Assembly (NCBI RefSeq): GCF_000236905.1
Contig: NC_016525.1
Coordinates: 186,001 to 250,000 of the forward strand
Direction: 5' to 3'
Source: Tetrapisispora phaffii CBS 4417
Taxonomy: Eukaryota > Ascomycota > Saccharomycetes > Saccharomycetales > Saccharomycetaceae
DNA: 64,000 nucleotides
Shown here: positions 60,368 to 64,000 of the stretch, in pieces
How the letters are laid out: each line of letters begins with the position of its first letter
Position numbering within the stretch: the stretch's first letter is position 1
The notes under the pieces: model-generated
Told to the model about the DNA's origin: nothing
Database searches by the model: none
The model's input: only the letters and a program-made list of their open reading frames with translations
Translations under genes and position numbers: made by a program

Positions 60368-63058
60368 ATGGATGTATTACCTTCTAACAACAATGGAACG
60401 AATAGCAATACTGAATTGTATACGATATTGAAAACAGAGCTAGATAAGTTATGTCTGTTGAAATTTAATAGCAATGAGTTTCCTAATAGTGATCCAGCAA
60501 AGGCTACTATACCGAATAATATAAGTATATCATTGATCTTTAAGGAGCTCCCTTCGAGAGAGGATTATCCAGACTATTATAATATAATTAGAAATCCAAT
60601 GTCATTGGATATGATATACAAGAGGTTGGAGAACTCCCAATATGATTCTATCTATAAATTACAATCTTTTGTCGATGATATTGCTCAGATCTCGAAAAAT
60701 GCTAGATATTTTTACAACATGACTACTATTATCCACAAATTTGCAAATCTGCTGGATAATTACCTGAAGGCGATATTGATACCGTTTTTGAATAATAAAT
60801 TTAATATGAACCTATCTATTCAAAATGATCAAAATGACCAACAAGAGCAAAACGTAAATGCCCTGAACGTTATTAGTAATTCAAATCTTTATGAACAACA
60901 GGTTGCAGTGACTCAGCAAAGAATACAACTTTCACCGAGTCCACCTATTCAACAACAGTTTCAATCACAGTATCTAAAACATACACATAATAACCAGCAA
61001 AGAAAGCATATTAGAAGAGGCAGACCTCCAATAATAGACTTCCCATATGTTCAGCGAATTAAGAATGTGTTCAAGATGTTGAAAAAAGAAATAGATCAAG
61101 CAGGTGAATCATTGACATCCACTTTCGAAAAGTTACCAGTTTCTATAGAGGAATATAAACAAATTATAGACAATCCAATGACTCTAGAAGACGTAAGAAA
61201 AAATGTAAGAGGAAGAAAATATAAAGATTTTATGACATTCAAGAAAGATATGGATTTGATGTTGAGCAACTATCAAACCTATAACTTATATAAAGACCAT
61301 AAACAAAATTTGAAAAGATATGAAATACTTTTTTCAAAATTTAATTTGTATTGCGAAGTTGAATTAAATAAACCTGACAAAGACTTTATTCCCGAAAGTG
61401 GTGACTTAAGATATCCTTTAAATGAAGTTAAATGGGGTAATGTATTATATTCAATTGGTGATTGGGTTCTATTGAAAAATCCTAACGATGAAGCAAAACC
61501 AATTGTAGGCCAAATTTTCAAAATGTGGAATACAACCGATGGAAAGATTTGGTTAAATGTGTGTTGGTATTTTAGACCTGAACAAACTGTGCACAGATAT
61601 GATAGACTGTTTTATAAAAATGAAGTTGTAAAATCTGGCCAATATAGAGACCACACATTTACAAGCGTTCTTGGAAAATGCTATGTTGTACATTTTACAA
61701 GATTTCAAAGAGGTGATCCAGCTAACATAAAAAATCTCGACATTCCATTATTTATATGTGAATATCGTTATAATGAAAATGATAAAAATTTTAATAAAAT
61801 TAGAACTTGGAGAGCTTGTATGCCCGAGGAAATTCGTGACCAGGAAGAGGTGACAATTCCGGTACCGGGAAGAAAATTTTTTAAATATCTGTCTCCTTTG
61901 GCACATTTATTATCACCAACTGCAACTTTTACTGATCCAATCCCAGAAGCTACTGCTGGTGCACATAATGGACCTCCTGCTATCGGTGCTGTTTATATAA
62001 GACCAGTTCTAGAAAAAGATGACCTTGGTGAATATTCGACATCACCAGATTGTCCTCGTTATATTATTAGGCCGAACGATCCTCAACCAGAAGGGATAAT
62101 AGATTTTAAAAATGGTATTATCGTAACGAAAGAATCTTCATCTCATACTGTACGGAGAAGCAGCAGCTGTGGCAGTACATCTGGTGGGCATGTACATGCG
62201 AGAAAACCAAAACCAGAAACCCCTAAAATCAATATTAATGACTTGAATATGAAATCAATGGTTTCAACAATGCATAATAATAATGATTCATTTGTGAGTA
62301 AACCAAATATAATTATTAATAAATCAACGTATAACCAGGTTACCAATGAGCACACATACTTGATGAACCGTAAAGTTATGCCTAAAAAGGCTATAATCTT
62401 TAATAATAAAATACCAATTGTAACTAATAAAATTATACAAACCAATACTACAACTAAGGTAAAAAAACCAAGCACTGTATCATATTCAAGACATGTGCTA
62501 GAAAAGGTAACAACCGAAACACAAGTCAAAAATATGAAAAGATACCAGGAAAAAGCTACCAATACACGTAGACGAGATTACAACTTATCTTCAATTGTAT
62601 CCAATTTAACAAATAAAGCATCGAAAAGTTCTTTAGGTAAAATTATTATAGAGACACCAAATAGTTACGTTCTGTCGATTCCGTTGAATTCCAAATTTAA
62701 TACTTTACAGAAGTGTGAAAAGAGAAATAAATCTGAAAAAACTCCACATAATATTTCTGTAAACAATAATCCATACATTGCAGATGTGTTATGGTTCAAA
62801 GGACCTGGTATCAATGTAAGTGCTAGAATGGTTAACAGTGGTGTGAATCTATCATCAATAGCACTGAATACATGGAAAAAACGTAGACGTGTCCACTTCG
62901 ATGAAGTTGAAGAAAGTATTGAAGTGGCAGATGATGATGCCGTATTCGATTCAGATGATGAAAGGGTTGCTGAACCAGATGACGTCCAAGAAATGCCGGA
63001 TATGGGGTTAAAACCTTCTGCAAGTTATATAGCATACAGAATGAGACAATCAAAATAG
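60368..63058 (+). CDS. RSC2: RSC1/RSC2, bromodomain-BAH subunit of the RSC remodeler
   Basis: An 896-residue protein. Bromodomain 1 spans about 20-140 (PSREDYPDYYNIIRNPMSLD). An AT-hook (RRGRPPIID, about 217-225) precedes bromodomain 2 (about 235-335; EEYKQIIDNPMTLEDVRKN). A BAH domain (about 360-480; VLYSIGDWVLLKNP) is followed by the conserved CT1 region (RKFFKYLSPLAHLL, AVYIRPVLEKDDLGEYS). The tail is basic then acidic. It belongs to one of two alternative RSC forms (Rsc1 YGR056W, Rsc2 YLR357W), which slide and eject nucleosomes. The DCR2 neighbour (YLR361C) favours RSC2. Confidence 0.94.
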   Translation: MDVLPSNNNGTNSNTELYTILKTELDKLCLLKFNSNEFPNSDPAKATIPNNISISLIFKELPSREDYPDYYNIIRNPMSLDMIYKRLENSQYDSIYKLQSFVDDIAQISKNARYFYNMTTIIHKFANLLDNYLKAILIPFLNNKFNMNLSIQNDQNDQQEQNVNALNVISNSNLYEQQVAVTQQRIQLSPSPPIQQQFQSQYLKHTHNNQQRKHIRRGRPPIIDFPYVQRIKNVFKMLKKEIDQAGESLTSTFEKLPVSIEEYKQIIDNPMTLEDVRKNVRGRKYKDFMTFKKDMDLMLSNYQTYNLYKDHKQNLKRYEILFSKFNLYCEVELNKPDKDFIPESGDLRYPLNEVKWGNVLYSIGDWVLLKNPNDEAKPIVGQIFKMWNTTDGKIWLNVCWYFRPEQTVHRYDRLFYKNEVVKSGQYRDHTFTSVLGKCYVVHFTRFQRGDPANIKNLDIPLFICEYRYNENDKNFNKIRTWRACMPEEIRDQEEVTIPVPGRKFFKYLSPLAHLLSPTATFTDPIPEATAGAHNGPPAIGAVYIRPVLEKDDLGEYSTSPDCPRYIIRPNDPQPEGIIDFKNGIIVTKESSSHTVRRSSSCGSTSGGHVHARKPKPETPKININDLNMKSMVSTMHNNNDSFVSKPNIIINKSTYNQVTNEHTYLMNRKVMPKKAIIFNNKIPIVTNKIIQTNTTTKVKKPSTVSYSRHVLEKVTTETQVKNMKRYQEKATNTRRRDYNLSSIVSNLTNKASKSSLGKIIIETPNSYVLSIPLNSKFNTLQKCEKRNKSEKTPHNISVNNNPYIADVLWFKGPGINVSARMVNSGVNLSSIALNTWKKRRRVHFDEVEESIEVADDDAVFDSDDERVAEPDDVQEMPDMGLKPSASYIAYRMRQSK

Positions 63059-63204
63059 TTCATACACACACACACATACATACATATATATTTAATATTA
63101 TTTTTTGAGTTACAAGCGTTTAGATTCAAATTCTTTCTCCAATGACAAAGTATGTCGACCAAATTATAAAGTTACAGATAGATAATACATAGTTTTAAAG
63201 TGTT

Positions 63205-64000
63205 TTAAACAGCAATTCCACCAGAGACCAATTCTTGATGGTCAAACGTATCTTGTGAATTAGTCTGTTTTCTTTTCCAAGTTTCTATACTTAACTTATC
63301 AAAATCAATTTCAAAAACTCTAATTCTACGCTCAGTCCCCCCATAACCGGAATATCCACCTTCACCAGCTCCACCTCCGTAACATAGCCATGACTTACTA
63401 CCATAATCATCGTTGGATAGACAGTAGTCATTGCAATGGTCATGACCGACAGAGATTAACTGGACATTTAACTCCTTCTTTAAAAATTCTAAAGTACCGG
63501 AATTGTATTTTGGTGCCGTTACACCTTCTCTTCCACTACCTACAATTTTATTTTCTTTTCCAGTACTTTCTGATTTTATATTTAGATACTCAGGCAATGG
63601 AATATGGAAAAATGCCATATTTAAAGGTGTCTTTAATCCGTAATGTTTTCCAATGTAATTATATTGTGATGGTTTAATCCAATCGTATCCTGGAAAGGAT
63701 TTTGGTGATTTAGAATATTTATGGGAGTCCATAAATATCAAGGACCCAATTGGAATGTATGAATCCGGTTTATTCTTCTCTTCTTTATATATTTTTTGAA
63801 CGTAATTACCAATACCAAATGTGGTATCCAAAGTATCAATACCTGCATTAATTCTGAATGTTGAATATGGTAGTGATGCAGCAAGCTGAGATAATTCAAA
63901 ACGGTCAAGAGAACCTTCATCGTCATGATTCCCCCATACCATAGCCCATTTAATTTTTCTTGCAATGATCGGACCTACTACTTTCAATAATGCACTTTTC
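63205..64000 (-). CDS. DCR2: DCR2, calcineurin-like phosphoesterase (5' end outside window)
   Basis: The frame is open to the right edge, so only the C-terminal 264 or so residues are present. Metallophosphatase motifs are WAMVWGNHDDEGSLDR (metal-bridging Asn-His) and ISVGHDHCNDYC (second metal-binding His pair), separated by the PGYDWIKPSQYNYI and FFHIPLPEY segments seen in Dcr2. The S. cerevisiae protein dephosphorylates Ire1 and promotes G1 exit by destabilising Sic1. It is convergent with RSC2, as expected from the YLR357W-YLR361C order after loss of the genes between. Confidence 0.9.
   Translation of the reverse strand, partial: KSALLKVVGPIIARKIKWAMVWGNHDDEGSLDRFELSQLAASLPYSTFRINAGIDTLDTTFGIGNYVQKIYKEEKNKPDSYIPIGSLIFMDSHKYSKSPKSFPGYDWIKPSQYNYIGKHYGLKTPLNMAFFHIPLPEYLNIKSESTGKENKIVGSGREGVTAPKYNSGTLEFLKKELNVQLISVGHDHCNDYCLSNDDYGSKSWLCYGGGAGEGGYSGYGGTERRIRVFEIDFDKLSIETWKRKQTNSQDTFDHQELVSGGIAV

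Noticed and set aside
62143..62562. 139-codon hydrophobic frame opposite RSC1/2
   Set aside because: Shadow of the Lys/Asn/Thr-rich region of RSC1/2 read on the complementary strand; such mirrors look like membrane proteins by chance.

Overview
The window is nuclear DNA of a budding yeast in the family Saccharomycetaceae. The evidence is AT-rich compact DNA with no apparent introns in most genes, canonical yeast splice signals (GTATGT and TACTAAC) in ERV1 and in the RPS25 leader, and gene after gene that matches the order of two sister regions of Saccharomyces cerevisiae: chromosome XII right arm (roughly YLR320 to YLR361) and chromosome VII right arm (roughly YGR004 to YGR056). The window interleaves genes from both tracks but lacks about half of the genes expected from their union, for example SFH1, RPL38, SEC9, VMA7, POP6 and KAP95. 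That is the pattern of one sister block in a post-whole-genome-duplication species with its own set of losses. Kazachstania, Naumovozyma, Tetrapisispora or Vanderwaltozyma are likely genera; I cannot name the species.

Layout. 0-6 kb: the 3' part of PUF4 converging on PDR1 (the YGL014W-YGL013C pair). 5.9-7.5 kb: a long spacer with an AT microsatellite and a possible retrotransposon relic, which is also where gene order leaves the YGL neighbourhood. 7.5-24.9 kb: MMS22, CWC24 (frameshifted), PEX30/31, a DUF4112 gene, NMA1/2, an orphan ORF, MCY1, REC102 and CHS5 (frameshifted). 25-38 kb: DPC29, MTL1/MID2, THG1, RPS25, tRNA-Glu, NUP2, SGD1 and MSP1. 38-45 kb: ERV1 (spliced), an H/ACA snoRNA that I identify as snR46, RPP0, SPO77 and IMO32. 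45-64 kb: FKS1/GSC2, GAS2, a small CIS1-like gene, BUD8/9, MTE1, TAL1/NQM1, RSC1/2 and the 3' part of DCR2.

Function. The genes are mostly housekeeping and do not form a dedicated cluster. Several themes recur: cell wall (CHS5, MTL1, FKS1, GAS2), meiosis and sporulation (REC102 with a URS1-like site, SPO77 and GAS2 each with a perfect Ndt80-type MSE upstream), translation and ribosome assembly (RPS25, RPP0, SGD1, snR46, tRNA-Glu), and mitochondria (MSP1, ERV1, DPC29, IMO32, MCY1).

The items most worth a second look are: the snR46 gene with a readable guide pocket; a 42-bp perfect palindrome just upstream of it; an unexplained block of strong hairpins at 30.5-30.97 kb between the RPS25 promoter and tRNA-Glu; a GC-rich island across the IMO32 3' half and the FKS1 promoter containing a perfect inverted repeat; and three single-base indels (CWC24, CHS5, tRNA-Glu) that look like sequence errors or fresh lesions.
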